From Brachybacterium huguangmaarense (GTDB lineage Bacteria; Actinomycetota; Actinomycetes; Actinomycetales; Dermabacteraceae), in the NCBI RefSeq assembly GCF_025725725.1, contig NZ_CP107020.1, positions 868,001 to 932,000 on the forward strand: a stretch of 64,000 nt of DNA, read 5' to 3'. Position 1 is the first letter of the stretch. Each line of letters begins with the position of its first letter. Of the stretch, positions 1 through 10,500 are shown piece by piece. Under the pieces are notes generated by a model. It did not search any database. It was not told the origin of the DNA and saw only the letters and a list, made by a program, of their open reading frames with translations. Made by a program: the position numbers and the translations under genes.

Positions 1-1371
1 GCCGAGGGCCGTGAGCACCACGAGGGCGACGTTGAGGGCGATGATCGCGAGGGCCACCATCGCCGCCGCGAGGCGCATCGGCCGGCCGTTGGCGAAGTCG
101 CCCATGAGGGCGCGGCGGCTGGTGAGGACCACGAGCGGCACGAGCGCGAAGGGGATGCCGATGCTCAGCATGACCTGGCTGAGCACGAGGGTCCACGTGG
201 GCTCGGCGCCGATCGCGAGCAGGGCGAGGGCGGGCACGAGCGTCACGGCACGGCGGATCAGGAGGGGCACGCGGACGTGCAGCAGTCCCTCCATGATCTG
301 CGCCCCGGCGTACGCCCCGACCGAGGTGGAGGCGAGACCCGAGGCGAGCAGGCCGACGCCGAAGAGGGTCGCGATGACGGGCCCGGAGGCCTGCGCGATC
401 GCATGGTGCGCGCCCTCGATGGTGTCCGTGCCGGGCACGCCGGGGAGCGCCTCCGCTGCCAGGACGAGCATCGCGATGTTGACCGAGCCCGCCACGAGCA
501 GGGACAGCACCACGTCCCAGCGGGTGGCGCGCAGCAGGCGCCGGATCCTCGCGGGAGAGCCGCCCCCGCCGTGCCGGTCCCGCACGAGCCCCGAGTGCAG
601 GTAGATCGCGTGGGGCATGACGGTCGCGCCGAGCATGCTCGCGGCCAGGACCACGGTGTCGGGGCCGTGGAAGCGCGGAAGCAGACCCTCGGCCAGGGCG
701 CCGGGATCGGGCGGGTCGAGCACGAGCCCCGACAGGAAGCCGACGGTGATGAGGGCGAGGAACGCGATGACGACGTGCTCGAAGGCGCGCTGACCGCGAC
801 GGCTCTGCACGGCGAGGAGCAGCATCGAGACGACGCCGACGAGGACGCCGCCCGGCACGAGCGGCACCCCGAACAGGATCTGCAGGGCGATCGCGCCACC
901 GATCACCTCGGCGACGTCGGTCGCGGCGGCGACGAGCTCCGCCTGGGCCCAGTAGACCAGCCGGGCGCGGCGGCCGAGCCGCTCGCCGAGCACCTCGGCG
1001 AGGCTGCGTCCGGTCACGGCGCCGAGCTTCGCCGAGAGGTACTGGACGAGCACGGCCATCGCGTTGGCCACGACGAGCACCCACAGCAGCAGGTAGCCGT
1101 ACCGGGCTCCCGCGCTCATGTTGGCGGCGATGTTGCCGGGGTCCACGTAGGCGATGGCGGCGACGAAGGCGGGCCCCAGCAGGCGCACGACCGAGCCGCG
1201 GCGTCCGCGCGGACCAGGGCCCGTGGTGGTGCCCGGGGCGCGGTCGGGCTCGCGTGAGGCCGGAGCGGGCGCGGCGGTCGAAGCGGGCGTGGAGGCAGCG
1301 CCGGTCGAAGCGGGCGTGGAGGCCACGGCCGCGGGGCAGGGCGCGTCCGTCGTGCTGCTCAGGTCGTCCAT
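1..1371 (-). CDS. mntH: Nramp family divalent metal (Mn2+/Fe2+) transporter, 3' end cut by window edge
   Basis: Reading leftward from the ATG at 1371, which has a GGAGG ribosome site just upstream, gives about 457 residues with no stop before the window edge. A Pro/Ala/Thr-rich N-terminal tail of about 50 residues precedes the first membrane helix. The helix-1 metal-binding motif DPGN (in YVDPGNIAANMS) and the helix-6 MPH motif (MPHAIYLHS) are both present; these are diagnostic of Nramp proton-coupled Mn2+/Fe2+ importers. Many hydrophobic helices follow in the expected order, so only the extreme C-terminus should be missing. A DtxR/MntR-like site lies 30-48 bases upstream of the start, consistent with metal-dependent repression. 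The long tail before helix 1 is unusual in length. Confidence 0.93.
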   Translation of the reverse strand, partial: MDDLSSTTDAPCPAAVASTPASTGAASTPASTAAPAPASREPDRAPGTTTGPGPRGRRGSVVRLLGPAFVAAIAYVDPGNIAANMSAGARYGYLLLWVLVVANAMAVLVQYLSAKLGAVTGRSLAEVLGERLGRRARLVYWAQAELVAAATDVAEVIGGAIALQILFGVPLVPGGVLVGVVSMLLLAVQSRRGQRAFEHVVIAFLALITVGFLSGLVLDPPDPGALAEGLLPRFHGPDTVVLAASMLGATVMPHAIYLHSGLVRDRHGGGGSPARIRRLLRATRWDVVLSLLVAGSVNIAMLVLAAEALPGVPGTDTIEGAHHAIAQASGPVIATLFGVGLLASGLASTSVGAYAGAQIMEGLLHVRVPLLIRRAVTLVPALALLAIGAEPTWTLVLSQVMLSIGIPFALVPLVVLTSRRALMGDFANGRPMRLAAAMVALAIIALNVALVVLTALG

Positions 1372-1400
1372 CGCTCTCGCCTCCTCGTCGTCCACACGTT

Positions 1401-1419
1401 TTAACCTACCCTAACTTTT
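1401..1419. promoter_or_regulatory. Candidate DtxR/MntR-type metal regulator operator
   Basis: The 19-base AT-rich stretch TTAACCTACCCTAACTTTT stands out in GC-rich surroundings. By my alignment it agrees with the DtxR/IdeR consensus (TWAGGTWAGSCTWACCTWA) at 13 of 19 positions. It sits immediately upstream of the mntH start, where a metal-responsive repressor would act. This is a by-eye match to a degenerate motif; no regulator gene is in the window. Confidence 0.45.
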
Positions 1420-1450
1420 CCCCGGCGGGAGATCTGAGACGGTGGGAGCT

Positions 1451-1522
1451 GCACAGATGTGACGCTCAGAGCCGCAGCCCCTCGAATCCGGAGGGCTGCG
1501 GCTCCGAGCGTCACATCTGTGC
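1451..1522. repeat. Long near-perfect inverted repeat (30-bp arms)
   Basis: Arms 1451-1480 and 1493-1522 are complementary over 30 bases with one mismatch (it would be a G:U pair in RNA), separated by 12 bases. The outer arm reads GCACAGATGTGACGCTC. It lies between divergent mntH and the GH13 gene, so it is not a conventional terminator for either. It could be a REP/MITE-like palindromic element or a structured leader of the rightward gene. Confidence 0.9.
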
Positions 1523-1635
1523 GCCTCACCGCGACCCGGACAGCGCGCCGGCCCTCGGCGGCACCTCCCACGCGCCCACCGGTCCCCGCCCGGAACGACG
1601 GCTCCCGCTCTCCCGCAGGCCCCTAGGATCAGGCC

Positions 1636-3618
1636 ATGAGCCCGACCCACGCACGCTCCGTCGAGTCCGACCGTCCCGATCCGCATCTCGCGCGGTCCTT
1701 CGACCTGCGGGTCGCGCGCTACGGCGCCGACCTGCGACGGGGGCTGCACGCCTGCTACGGCGAGCGCGCCGACGAGACCTTCGAGCGTGTGCTGCAGATC
1801 CTGGCCGCGGCGATGGCGGAGCGCTCGGAGGACCTGCGCGGCCTGGACGAGGAGCGCCTGCTGGCTCCCGACTGGCTGCAGGACCCGCGCATGCTCGCCT
1901 ACGTGGCCTATGCGGATCGCTTCGCCGGCACCCTGCGCGGCGTCGAGCAGCACCTCGACCACCTCGAGTCCCTCGCGGTCACCCACCTCCACCTCATGCC
2001 CCTGCTGGATCCCCGCCCCGGGGACAGCGACGGCGGCTACGCCGTGCGGGACTTCCGGAGGGTGCGCGAGGACCTCGGCACCATGGACGACCTGGCGGCG
2101 CTCGCCACGTCCCTGCACGACCGCGGCATGAGCCTCGAGCTCGACCTCGTGCTCAACCACGTCGCCCAGGAGCACGACTGGGCGCGCCGCGCCCGCGCCG
2201 GCGAGGAGCGCTACCGCGACTACTTCCTGACCTACCCCGACCGCACCGAGCCGGACCGATGGGAGCAGACGCTGCCCGAGGTGTTCCCCGACTTCGCCCC
2301 CGGCAACTTCACGTTCGACGAGGAGCTCGGACGCTGGGTGTGGACCACCTTCAACGCCTTCCAGTGGGACCTCAACTGGGCGAACCCCGATGTGTTCTGC
2401 GAGTTCGTCGAGATCATCTGCTTCCTCGCGAACCAGGGCGTCGACGTCCTGCGGCTCGACGCGATCGCGTTCACGTGGAAGCGCCTGGGCACCACGTGCC
2501 AGAACCTGCCCGAGGTCCACCACCTCACGCGGGCCCTGCGCGCCGCCGCCCGGATCGCCGCCCCTGCTGTCGCCTTCAAGGCCGAGGCGATCGTCGGGCC
2601 GCAGGACCTCATCGGCTACCTGGGCCTCGGCGAGCACGCGGGCAAGGTCTCGGACATGGCCTACCACAACAGCTACATGGTCCAGCTGTGGTCGGCCCTC
2701 GCCTCGCGCAGCACGCGGCTGCTCGAGGTTGCCCTCGGCAAGTTCCCGCCCAAGCCGTCGTCGACCACCTGGGCCACGTACGTGCGCTGCCACGACGACA
2801 TCGGCTGGGCCGTGACCGACGAGGACGCCGCCGACGCGGGCCTCAGCGGCCACGCCCACCGGGCGTTCCTCTCGGAGTTCTACTCGGGGGCTTTCCCGGG
2901 CTCGTTCGCCCAGGGCCTCGTGTTCCAGCACAACCCCGCGACCGGCGACAAGCGCATCAGCGGCACCCTCGCCTCCCTCGCGGGCCTCGAGCGCGCCCTC
3001 GGCGGTGGCACGGGGATCGCGGCCGCCGCGACCACGGACGCGGCCGACGGCGCCGACCCCGCGGCCGTGCACCTCGCGATCGACCGGATCCTGCTGCTGC
3101 ACGCCGCGATGCTCGGCTTCGGCGGCCTGCCCCTGCTCTACATGGGCGACGAGGTCGCCCTGCTCAACGACGACCGCTTCGCCGAGGACCCCGATCACGC
3201 CGCCGACAACCGCTGGGCCCACCGCCCCGTGATGCCGTGGGACGCCGTCGCCGCCGCGGAGGACGACGCCCGCGGCGTCGCGGGGCCGACCACGCCCGCC
3301 GCCGTGGTGCTCACGGGGCTGCGCCATCTCATCGCGGTGCGCTCGTCGCTCCCCCAGCTGCACGCGAGCGTCGAGTCGACGATCGTGCCGAGCCCCGACC
3401 ACCGCCTCCTGATCCTGCGGCGCGACCACCCGCTCGCCCCGCTGGTGGAGGTGTTCAACCTGTCGGAGTACCCCGTCGAGCTCGAGACCTCCGTGCTCAC
3501 CCCGATCGTCGGGGACCATCCCCACGAGGCGATCGGCGGCCACGACTGGTCCCTCGAGGTCCCCCGCGTCACGGTGCGCCCCTACCAGGCGCTGTGGCTG
3601 GTCGGCGAGGAGCGCTGA
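1636..3618 (+). CDS. Amylosucrase-like GH13 alpha-glucan/sucrose-active enzyme
   Basis: A 660-residue protein with the GH13 (beta/alpha)8 fold. An N-terminal helical region (about 1-110) precedes the barrel, as in amylosucrases. The barrel shows LNHV (about 173), the nucleophile Asp275 in RLDAIAF, the acid/base Glu317 in KAEAIVG and the transition-state Asp in HDDIGWA (386-392). The GH13_4 group (amylosucrase, sucrose hydrolase) transfers or hydrolyses glucose from sucrose. There is no signal peptide, so it is cytoplasmic. Two further enzymes of alpha-glucoside metabolism (GH31 at 4172, alpha-galactosidase at 24415) are in the window. Trehalose synthase-type enzymes also share GH13 motifs, but the domain order and HDDIGW context favour the amylosucrase group. 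Which sugar is used cannot be read from the sequence. Confidence 0.85.
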   Translation: MSPTHARSVESDRPDPHLARSFDLRVARYGADLRRGLHACYGERADETFERVLQILAAAMAERSEDLRGLDEERLLAPDWLQDPRMLAYVAYADRFAGTLRGVEQHLDHLESLAVTHLHLMPLLDPRPGDSDGGYAVRDFRRVREDLGTMDDLAALATSLHDRGMSLELDLVLNHVAQEHDWARRARAGEERYRDYFLTYPDRTEPDRWEQTLPEVFPDFAPGNFTFDEELGRWVWTTFNAFQWDLNWANPDVFCEFVEIICFLANQGVDVLRLDAIAFTWKRLGTTCQNLPEVHHLTRALRAAARIAAPAVAFKAEAIVGPQDLIGYLGLGEHAGKVSDMAYHNSYMVQLWSALASRSTRLLEVALGKFPPKPSSTTWATYVRCHDDIGWAVTDEDAADAGLSGHAHRAFLSEFYSGAFPGSFAQGLVFQHNPATGDKRISGTLASLAGLERALGGGTGIAAAATTDAADGADPAAVHLAIDRILLLHAAMLGFGGLPLLYMGDEVALLNDDRFAEDPDHAADNRWAHRPVMPWDAVAAAEDDARGVAGPTTPAAVVLTGLRHLIAVRSSLPQLHASVESTIVPSPDHRLLILRRDHPLAPLVEVFNLSEYPVELETSVLTPIVGDHPHEAIGGHDWSLEVPRVTVRPYQALWLVGEER

Positions 3619-3726
3619 CCCGAAAGCACGGGCGTGCCGGGCGGGAGCGGCGCACACTGGGGAGGGACGGCGGCGCCGCTCCGCCCGCCGCGACAACCGG
3701 CACCGACCCGGGAAGGAAGGGCCGTC

Positions 3727-4110
3727 ATGGTCTCCCGCACCGCCAACTTCTGCATCGACGCCCACGACCCCCACGCCCAGGTGGCCTGGTGGGCGCAGGT
3801 GCTCGACGACTTCACGCCCGATGAGGAGCAGTCCGAGGACGAGGCGGGCCTGACCGGTCCCGCCGGTCGCTGGATCGGCTTCCTGCGGGTTCCCGAGCCC
3901 AAGACCGTCAAGAACCGGATGCACATCTGCGTCCGTCCCGTGGACCGGAGTCGCGACGAGGAGGTCGAGCGGCTGCTCGGCCTCGGCGCCACGCTCGTGA
4001 ACGACCTGAGGCGCGGGGACGAGGGGTGGGCCGTGCTCGCCGACCCCGAGGGCAACGAGTTCTGCGTGCTCACCCGTCGGGCCGACGAGGCCGGCGTGCT
4101 CCGGAGCTGA
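3727..4110 (+). CDS. VOC (glyoxalase/bleomycin-resistance fold) family protein
   Basis: A 127-residue protein from the ATG at 3727, preceded by the purine-rich site GGGAAGGAAGG; the frame is open further upstream but lacks a better start. It carries the VOC pattern of two beta-alpha-beta-beta-beta modules: an early NFCIDAHDP strand followed by WWAQVLDD, and a C-terminal LADPEGNEFCVL, the usual end of the fold. His/Glu ligand spacing is only partly recognisable, so I do not assign glyoxalase activity. It is a single gene facing the GH31 gene, with a shared terminator hairpin between them. Confidence 0.8.
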   Translation: MVSRTANFCIDAHDPHAQVAWWAQVLDDFTPDEEQSEDEAGLTGPAGRWIGFLRVPEPKTVKNRMHICVRPVDRSRDEEVERLLGLGATLVNDLRRGDEGWAVLADPEGNEFCVLTRRADEAGVLRS

Positions 4111-4116
4111 CGGCGC

Positions 4117-4162
4117 CCGGCCCCGGAGGGCGGTCCGCGGTGCGGGCCGCCCTCCGGGCCGG
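4117..4162. terminator. Bidirectional hairpin terminator between convergent genes
   Basis: Left arm from 4117 (CCGGCCCCGGAGGGCGG) pairs with the right arm 4144-4162 over about 19 bases with one bulged C. It lies exactly between the convergent VOC and GH31 genes. There is no U-tract, which is usual for GC-rich actinobacterial terminators. Confidence 0.75.
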
Positions 4163-4171
4163 CGGCCGAGG

Positions 4172-6646
4172 TCACTGGGCCGTGAGCACCTCCGCGACCG
4201 CGGCGATGAGCTCCTCGGAGGGCCGGTCGTAGTCCTCGGGCTTCTGCGTGAACGGCGAGGGCCCGGCGCCGAAGGACCCGATCGAGGAGAGCGCGCCGAC
4301 GCCGTGCTCGGTCACCGCGTGCTGGATGCGCTCCTTGAGCAGATAGCCCACCTGGGCGCCGTTGAGCAGCTCCTCGAGGGCGGGCGCGACCTCGTTCGTG
4401 CCGGTCGAGGCGAATCCGGCCGAGCGCAGCTCGAGCACGCGGGCCCCGGTGTCGGCCACGGTGGTGGGCACGACCTCGACGAGCAGCGTGCCGCGCTCGG
4501 CCGGTCGCACGCTGACCTCGGCGCCGTCGGCCACCAGATCGCCGAAGGCCGCCGGGTCGAAGCCCAGCAGGCGCAGGCTCCAGCGGCGCGCACCGTCCTC
4601 GCCCACCGGCGAGCGCTCGGGCAGCTCGATGCGCAGGGCTCCGTCCGTCGCGTCGAGCACGATGCGGGTCGCGATCCAGTCCTCCGGCGCCGCGACCTCG
4701 CCCTCGGGCTCCTCGCACAGCGTGAAGTCCCCGTCGGCGCCCGCGCCCACCCACAGCTCGAGGGCGCGCGGGTTGCGCGAGGCGTCGAGGTCCTCGCCCT
4801 CGGCCACGAGCGGCACGATGCCGCCCGCGCGCACGAGCACGGGGATCGACGCGGCGTCGCGGAACATGCGCACGCTGCGACCGCCGGTGTACGCCCAGCC
4901 GGTGAACGCGTCCACCCAGCGGCCGGCGGGCAGGTGCACGTCCGCGCGACCACGCGCGACGTCGGCCGCGGCGGGGCGGACGATCGGGGCGACCAGGAGC
5001 TCGGAGCCGAACAGGTACTCGTCGCGCTGCGCGTAGGCGCCGGGCGACGTGTCCTCGAAGTAGACGGGCTCGACGAGCGAGCGGCCCTCGACGTGGGCGC
5101 GCCGGTTCATCGTGTGCAGGTAGGGCACGAGCCGGTGGCGCAGGCGCAGCTGCTCCCTCATGACGCCGCGCGCCGGCTCGGTGAAGCGCCACGGCTCCTT
5201 GCCGCCGAAGGGCGAGTTCGAGGAGTGCAGGCGCATGATCGGCGAGAACACCCCGAACTGCACCCAGCGCATGGCGAGCTCGTCGTCGCGCACGCCGCCC
5301 ATGTGGCCGCCGATGTCGTGGCTCCACCAGCCGTAGCCGATGTTCGCGCCCGAGGCGGTGAAGCGCGGCTGGAAGGCCAGGGAGTCCCAGCTGATGATCG
5401 AGTCGCCCGAGAAGCCGACCGGGTAGCGGTGGCTGCCGGGGCCCGCGTACCGGGAGAAGGTCAGGCCGCGGTCGCCGTGCGCTGCGGCCTGGCGCTCGTT
5501 GTCGGTGAAGTGGGCGTGGTTGAGCACCCACAGCGGATCGACGCCCGGCACGTTGGAGGTGGGCCCGCTCTGCCAGTCGATCCACCAGAAGTCGGTGCCG
5601 AGCTCCTCGAGCCCGCGGTGCAGCACCTCCATGGAGGCTCGCATGAACTCGGGGTCCGTGGGATCGAAGACGACGGGCGTGCCGTCGGCCTCGCGTCCGA
5701 GTGCGCGGCACATGGCCTCGTAGGGCTCCTCGAAGGCCCGCACCCCATCGGCCGGGTGGTCGTTGAGGGTCACGTGCAGGCCGCGCTCGTGCAGCTCGCG
5801 CTGGAAGCGCGCGGGGTCGGGGAACAGCTCGCGGTTCCACGTGTAGCCGGTCCAGCCCGAGCCATGGGCCGGGTCGACGTCGTCGACGAGGTGCCAGTCC
5901 ATGTCGATCACGGCCACCGAGAAGGGGATCCCGGCCTCGTCGAAGCGGTCGAGCAGCCCGAGGTAGGAGGCCTCGGAGTAGCGGTGGTAGCGGGACCACC
6001 AGTTGCCGAGCGCCCAGCGCGGCAGGAGCGGCTGCGCGCCCGAGATCGCGAAGTAGTCGCGCACGGCGGCGACGTGGTCGCGTCCGGCGGCGAACACGTA
6101 CAGGTCGAGGGCGCCGTCCTCGGCGTCGCGCGCGACGAGCCGGCCGTCCTCGAAGACCATCGATCCGGAGTCGTCGATCACGGCGTAGCCGACGGCGCTG
6201 TTGACGCCGGGCTCGAGCGGGATCTCGCCGTCGGCGAGGTCGACCGTGCGCGCCGCCCCTCCCAGGTTCCCGTCGAGAGGGCGCTCGGGCCGTCCGCGGC
6301 GGCGCGCCTCGACGTCGGCGGGCAGGGACAGGTCCTGCCCGTAGCGCCACACCGAGTGGTAGGTCGAGACGCCGCCGAGCACGTCGAGGCGCAGCCCGGA
6401 GGGGCTGAAGGGCCCTTCGTCGTACTCGAGGCGGAAGGCGTCGGTCAGGACGAGCAGCCGGTTCGTCTCGCGGGCGACGTGCACATCGGGCACAGGCAGG
6501 TCCCGGTGGAGCGCGAACGTCGACGGCCGGTCCTCGAAGCGCCCCGACGGAGACCACTCCAGCCGCACCACCCGGGGGGTGAGCGGTGTGATCCGGTAGT
6601 TCTCGCCGGTGATCGAGCCGTCGACGAGCTCGGGGGCCTTGGTCAT
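4172..6646 (-). CDS. Glycoside hydrolase family 31 (alpha-glucosidase/alpha-xylosidase type)
   Basis: An 824-residue cytoplasmic enzyme from the ATG at 6646 (site GAGGAG seven bases upstream); the open frame continues upstream without coding character. The N-terminal beta-sandwich (about 1-210) leads into the barrel with the nucleophile Asp357 in WWIDWQSGP and the acid/base Asp415 in GFSGDS, then the HDIGGHMGG motif and the C-terminal sandwich domains. The WIDWQ form of the nucleophile loop, rather than the classical WxDMNE, marks a GH31 subgroup whose substrate I cannot name; alpha-glucosidic or alpha-xylosidic oligosaccharides are likely. No transporter is adjacent, so the substrate must come from elsewhere in the cell's sugar network. 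Confidence 0.88.
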   Translation of the reverse strand: MTKAPELVDGSITGENYRITPLTPRVVRLEWSPSGRFEDRPSTFALHRDLPVPDVHVARETNRLLVLTDAFRLEYDEGPFSPSGLRLDVLGGVSTYHSVWRYGQDLSLPADVEARRRGRPERPLDGNLGGAARTVDLADGEIPLEPGVNSAVGYAVIDDSGSMVFEDGRLVARDAEDGALDLYVFAAGRDHVAAVRDYFAISGAQPLLPRWALGNWWSRYHRYSEASYLGLLDRFDEAGIPFSVAVIDMDWHLVDDVDPAHGSGWTGYTWNRELFPDPARFQRELHERGLHVTLNDHPADGVRAFEEPYEAMCRALGREADGTPVVFDPTDPEFMRASMEVLHRGLEELGTDFWWIDWQSGPTSNVPGVDPLWVLNHAHFTDNERQAAAHGDRGLTFSRYAGPGSHRYPVGFSGDSIISWDSLAFQPRFTASGANIGYGWWSHDIGGHMGGVRDDELAMRWVQFGVFSPIMRLHSSNSPFGGKEPWRFTEPARGVMREQLRLRHRLVPYLHTMNRRAHVEGRSLVEPVYFEDTSPGAYAQRDEYLFGSELLVAPIVRPAAADVARGRADVHLPAGRWVDAFTGWAYTGGRSVRMFRDAASIPVLVRAGGIVPLVAEGEDLDASRNPRALELWVGAGADGDFTLCEEPEGEVAAPEDWIATRIVLDATDGALRIELPERSPVGEDGARRWSLRLLGFDPAAFGDLVADGAEVSVRPAERGTLLVEVVPTTVADTGARVLELRSAGFASTGTNEVAPALEELLNGAQVGYLLKERIQHAVTEHGVGALSSIGSFGAGPSPFTQKPEDYDRPSEELIAAVAEVLTAQ

Positions 6647-6794
6647 CGCGTGGTGCTCCTCTCGCACAGGGTCTCGCGTCCGCTCACCGTACCGGCGCGC
6701 CGCCGCCGCGAGGACGAGAGGATGACCCCATGGACACGCGCGCACCCCGGGGGTCCCGGTTCGCCGTCGCCCTCCGGCGCCAGGAGGCCGGGCG

Positions 6795-7493
6795 ATGACC
6801 GCGGTGGGCGTCGTCGCCTTCCTCGGGCTCGCGATCGTCGGTCTCGACCCGTTCGGCGGGATCGTGGCCGCCGGCGCGATCGCCCGCGGGGCGCGCCCCC
6901 GGGCGCTGCTCGCGCTCCTGGGCACCTATGTCGTGCTCATCAGCCTCGAGATCCTGGCCCTGCACCCGATCCTGGACTGGGCCGGGCGCGTGCTCGCGCC
7001 GGTCCTGCGCTCCCCCGCCGTGTGGTCGGCGGCGCAGATCGCGGTGGCCCTCGCGTGCGCCGGGATCGCCGTCCACCAAGGCCTCGCGCTGCGCCGGCCG
7101 CCGGCCCCTCGCACGTCGTCCGCGGGGGTGAGCGTGCGCGCCATGATGATCGCGGCGGCGCTGCTGGCCGTCACGAGCCTGCCCGATCCGCCGTTCGTCG
7201 CGGCCGTGGGCCTGGCCTCGCGCGTCGACGCGCTGCCCGTCCGGATCGCGCTGCTCGTGGCTTGGAACGTGCTCTACCAGGCGCCGATGCTCGTGCTCGC
7301 GATCGCCGGGCTCACGCCCCTGCGGGAGCGGGCCGAACGCGCCTGGATCGATCTGCTGGCCCGGTGGCGCACCCCGCTGCGGCGGGCTATCGTGGCCGTG
7401 CTCGTCCTGGCCGCCGCTGCCCTGGGGGCGGAGGCCGCGGTCGCGCTCACACACGGCTCCTTCCCCTGGCTGCACGCCCTGCTCGCCGGGTGA
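6795..7493 (+). CDS. Polytopic membrane protein, LysE/GAP-like
   Basis: A 232-residue hydrophobic protein with about six predicted membrane helices, beginning at an ATG with AGGAGG upstream. The first helix carries GLDPFGG followed by a basic loop (ARGARPRAL). That resembles LysE-type and GAP/Sap-type exporters, where the first helix also bears a DP motif. The similarity is to a topology and one motif only, so any export substrate is unknown. It is transcribed away from the GH31 gene and towards the YhgE/Pip gene but is separated from it by 75 bases with a possible operator. Confidence 0.5.
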   Translation: MTAVGVVAFLGLAIVGLDPFGGIVAAGAIARGARPRALLALLGTYVVLISLEILALHPILDWAGRVLAPVLRSPAVWSAAQIAVALACAGIAVHQGLALRRPPAPRTSSAGVSVRAMMIAAALLAVTSLPDPPFVAAVGLASRVDALPVRIALLVAWNVLYQAPMLVLAIAGLTPLRERAERAWIDLLARWRTPLRRAIVAVLVLAAAALGAEAAVALTHGSFPWLHALLAG

Positions 7494-7525
7494 GATCGGC
7501 ACGTTCCCTCCGCCACAGCCGCTCT

Positions 7526-7543
7526 CGATACATTGGCGTATCG
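7526..7543. promoter_or_regulatory. Possible operator: CGATAC-N6-GTATCG palindrome
   Basis: CGATAC and GTATCG are perfect complements separated by six bases, followed 12 bases later by another GTATCG copy. It lies 26-43 bases upstream of the preferred start of the YhgE/Pip gene, where TetR-family regulators of such genes usually bind. No regulator gene is adjacent, so this is weak. Confidence 0.3.
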
Positions 7544-7568
7544 GATGCGTACGCGTATCGTCTCGCCC

Positions 7569-10500
7569 ATGGCCTTTCTCGCCCATCTCCTCCATGCCCT
7601 GCGGGACCTCGTCCTCAGGCTCGGGCGCGCCGTGGGACGCGGCGCCCGAGCGACCGGTTCGATGGTCCGCAGCGTCGGCCACGACATCTCGGCCGTCATC
7701 CCCGGCGAATGGAAGCAGCGGATCGCCCTGCTCTTCGCGACCGGCCTCGCCCTCGTGCCGCTCGTGTACGCCGGCAACATGACCTGGTCCTTCAGCGACC
7801 CCAACGGTCACCTCGACCACGTCACCGCCGCGGTGGTCAACGACGACACGGGCGCCGAGACCACCGCGACCGACGGCAGCACCTCCCGCATCGACGTCGG
7901 CGGGGAGTTCACCGACACCCTGCTGGGGATGGACAAGTCCACCGTCTACCACTTCGTGCGGACCGACCAGGCGACCGCCGACCGCGGCCTCGCCGACGGC
8001 ACCTACGGCGCAGTCGTCGAGATCCCCTCCGACTTCTCGGCCGACATCGCCTCGATGGGCGCGGACGACCCGATGCAGGCCGCCCCCGCTCTGCTCACGG
8101 TGCGCACCAACGACACCGTCAACTACGTCTCCGGCAACTTCACCAAGTCGGTCGGGACGGCCCTGCGCGAGTCGCTCGAGTCCAACGTCCTCGCGCAGTA
8201 CCTCGACAACGTCTACATCGGCTTCACGACGATCCACGACAACCTGGTCGACGCCGCCGACGGCGCCTCGCAGCTCGCCGACGGCGCCTCGGACCTGCAC
8301 ACCGGCACGACCGAGCTGACCAACGCCTCGGGGCAGCTCGCGGACGGCGCCTCGCGTCTCGACGCCGGCAGCTACGACCTCGTCGTGGGCCTCGGGCAGA
8401 TCTCCACCGGGGCCTCCACCCTGAGCGACGGCGCGAAGCAGCTCGACCAGGGCGCCGACACCCTCAGCTCCGGCCTGGACACGCTCGACGCCCAGAGCCC
8501 CCGGCTCCGGTCCGGGTCCGGGGCGCTCGCGAGCGCGTCCTCCCAGGTCGCCGACGGCTCCTCGAGCCTCGCCGACGGCGCGGGCCGGCTCGCCGACGGC
8601 ACCCAGCAGCTCGACTCGCGGCTCAGCGCCGCCCAGCAGCGCGCCCGCGACCTCGGCATCGACCAGACGAGCGTCGACCAGACCACCGCCGACCTCCAGA
8701 CCGCGGTCGACGACCTCGCGACGATCGCGACCGACGTGAACACCGCGCTCGCGGACCCGGACTCGAAGGCCGCCCAGCTCGCGACGGACGCCTCGACGCT
8801 CTCCGACTCGGTGGGCACGGCGGCCGACAGCGCACAGAAGATCGCCGACGCCGTGAGCAGCGGCTCCGACGACGCCGTGTCCGTGCGCGACGGTGCCTCC
8901 ACGATCGCCGGGGACGTGCAGGACGTCGACGACGCGGTGCAGGGCGCCGCGACCGGCGCCTCGACCCTCAAGGACGACGCCTCGACGCTCGACGACTCCG
9001 TGGGCACCTACACCCGCTCCGTCGACGACCTCTACGCCGAGGCGTGCACGGGCGGCTCGACGGGCTCCGCGGCCTCCGATGGGGGCGGGGCCTCCGATAC
9101 CGACCAGCTCTGCTCGCGACTGGCCGAGATCACCGCCGACTCGAGCGGGCTGCGCGACAGCGCCGCGGGCGTCTCGGACGAAGCCTCGGACCAGAACGAC
9201 ACGATCGCGGGCGCCGCGACCAGCAGCTCCCAGATCGCCGACACCGCCACGGGCATGAACGATGCCGCCGGGCGCGTGGTGACCCTGCTGCAGGGAGCGG
9301 ACGGCGAGGGCGGCCTGCGCCAGCAGACCCAGCAGATCGCCGACTCCGCCGATGCGCTGCGGGACCCCGCCTCGCAGCTCTCGGACGACGCCGGCACGCT
9401 CTCGACCGCGATCTCGCAGGCCCGTCAGACGGCGCAGGACGCCGCGGCCGACCCGGCGACCGCCCAGCAGCGCATCGACGACCTGCACGCCCAGGCCACG
9501 GCCGCGGTCCAGGCCCTGCCCACGGCCTTCGACCAGGCCGATCAGGCCGTGGTCGCCGTGCGTCAGCTGAACCAGGGCGCCCAGGGCCTCAGCCAGGGGG
9601 CCGACCGGCTCTCGGGCGCGACCGGGCAGCTCGCCGACGGCGCGCAGACCCTCGACCAGGGCGTCGACCAGTACACGGCCGGCGTGAGCCAGGCCGCGGA
9701 CGGTGCAGACCAGCTGTCCGGCGCGACGGGACAGCTGGCCGACGGCGCCGACCGCCTCGCGAGCGCGGCCGACCAGGCGGAGTCCGGCGCCTCCGCGCTG
9801 CACGACGGCGCCTCCCAGCTCGACTCGGGGGCCCAGCAGCTGCAGGACGGAGCGTCCCGGCTCGACGACGGCGCCTCCCAGCTCGACGACGGCACCCACA
9901 CGCTGAGCGACGGCCTCAACGACGCGAAGGACAAGGTCCCCTCGTACACCGACAGCGAACGCGACCACCTGAGCAGTGCGGCCTCGGATCCGGTGGGGCT
10001 GGACTTCCACCGCGACAACGGGCTCAAGAACTTCGGCGAGGGCCTGGCCCCGCTGTTCCTGGGTATCGGTCTGTGGGTGGGCGGCATGGCGATCTTCCTC
10101 ATGATGTCGCCGTTCTCGGCCCGCGCGGCCCGGCAGGGCGCGAGCGCCCTGAGCCTGCTCCTCGGCGGCCTGCTGCCGCCCCAGCTGCTGGGTCTGGTCC
10201 AGACCGCGATCGTGCTCGCGGTCCTGCACCTGGCCGTCGGGATCACGGCCGTCCACCTCTGGACCTTCGTGGCGATGGCGGCGCTGACCAGCGTCGTGTT
10301 CGTGGCGCTCAACCACGGCTTCGGGGCGCTGTTCGGCCCCGTCGGCAAGTTCCTCGCCCTCGTGCTGATCGCGCTCCAGGTCTCCGGCGCCGGCGGCACC
10401 TATCCGGTCAAGACGCTGCCCAGGTTCTTCCAGGCCATCCACCCGTTCCTCCCCATGACCCATGCGGTCGACGCGTTCCGCGGGGCGATCGGCGGCGGCT

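Noticed and set aside
1411..3924. Long leftward open frame opposite the amylosucrase-like gene
   Set aside because: The rightward frame has complete GH13 motifs; the antisense frame has none.
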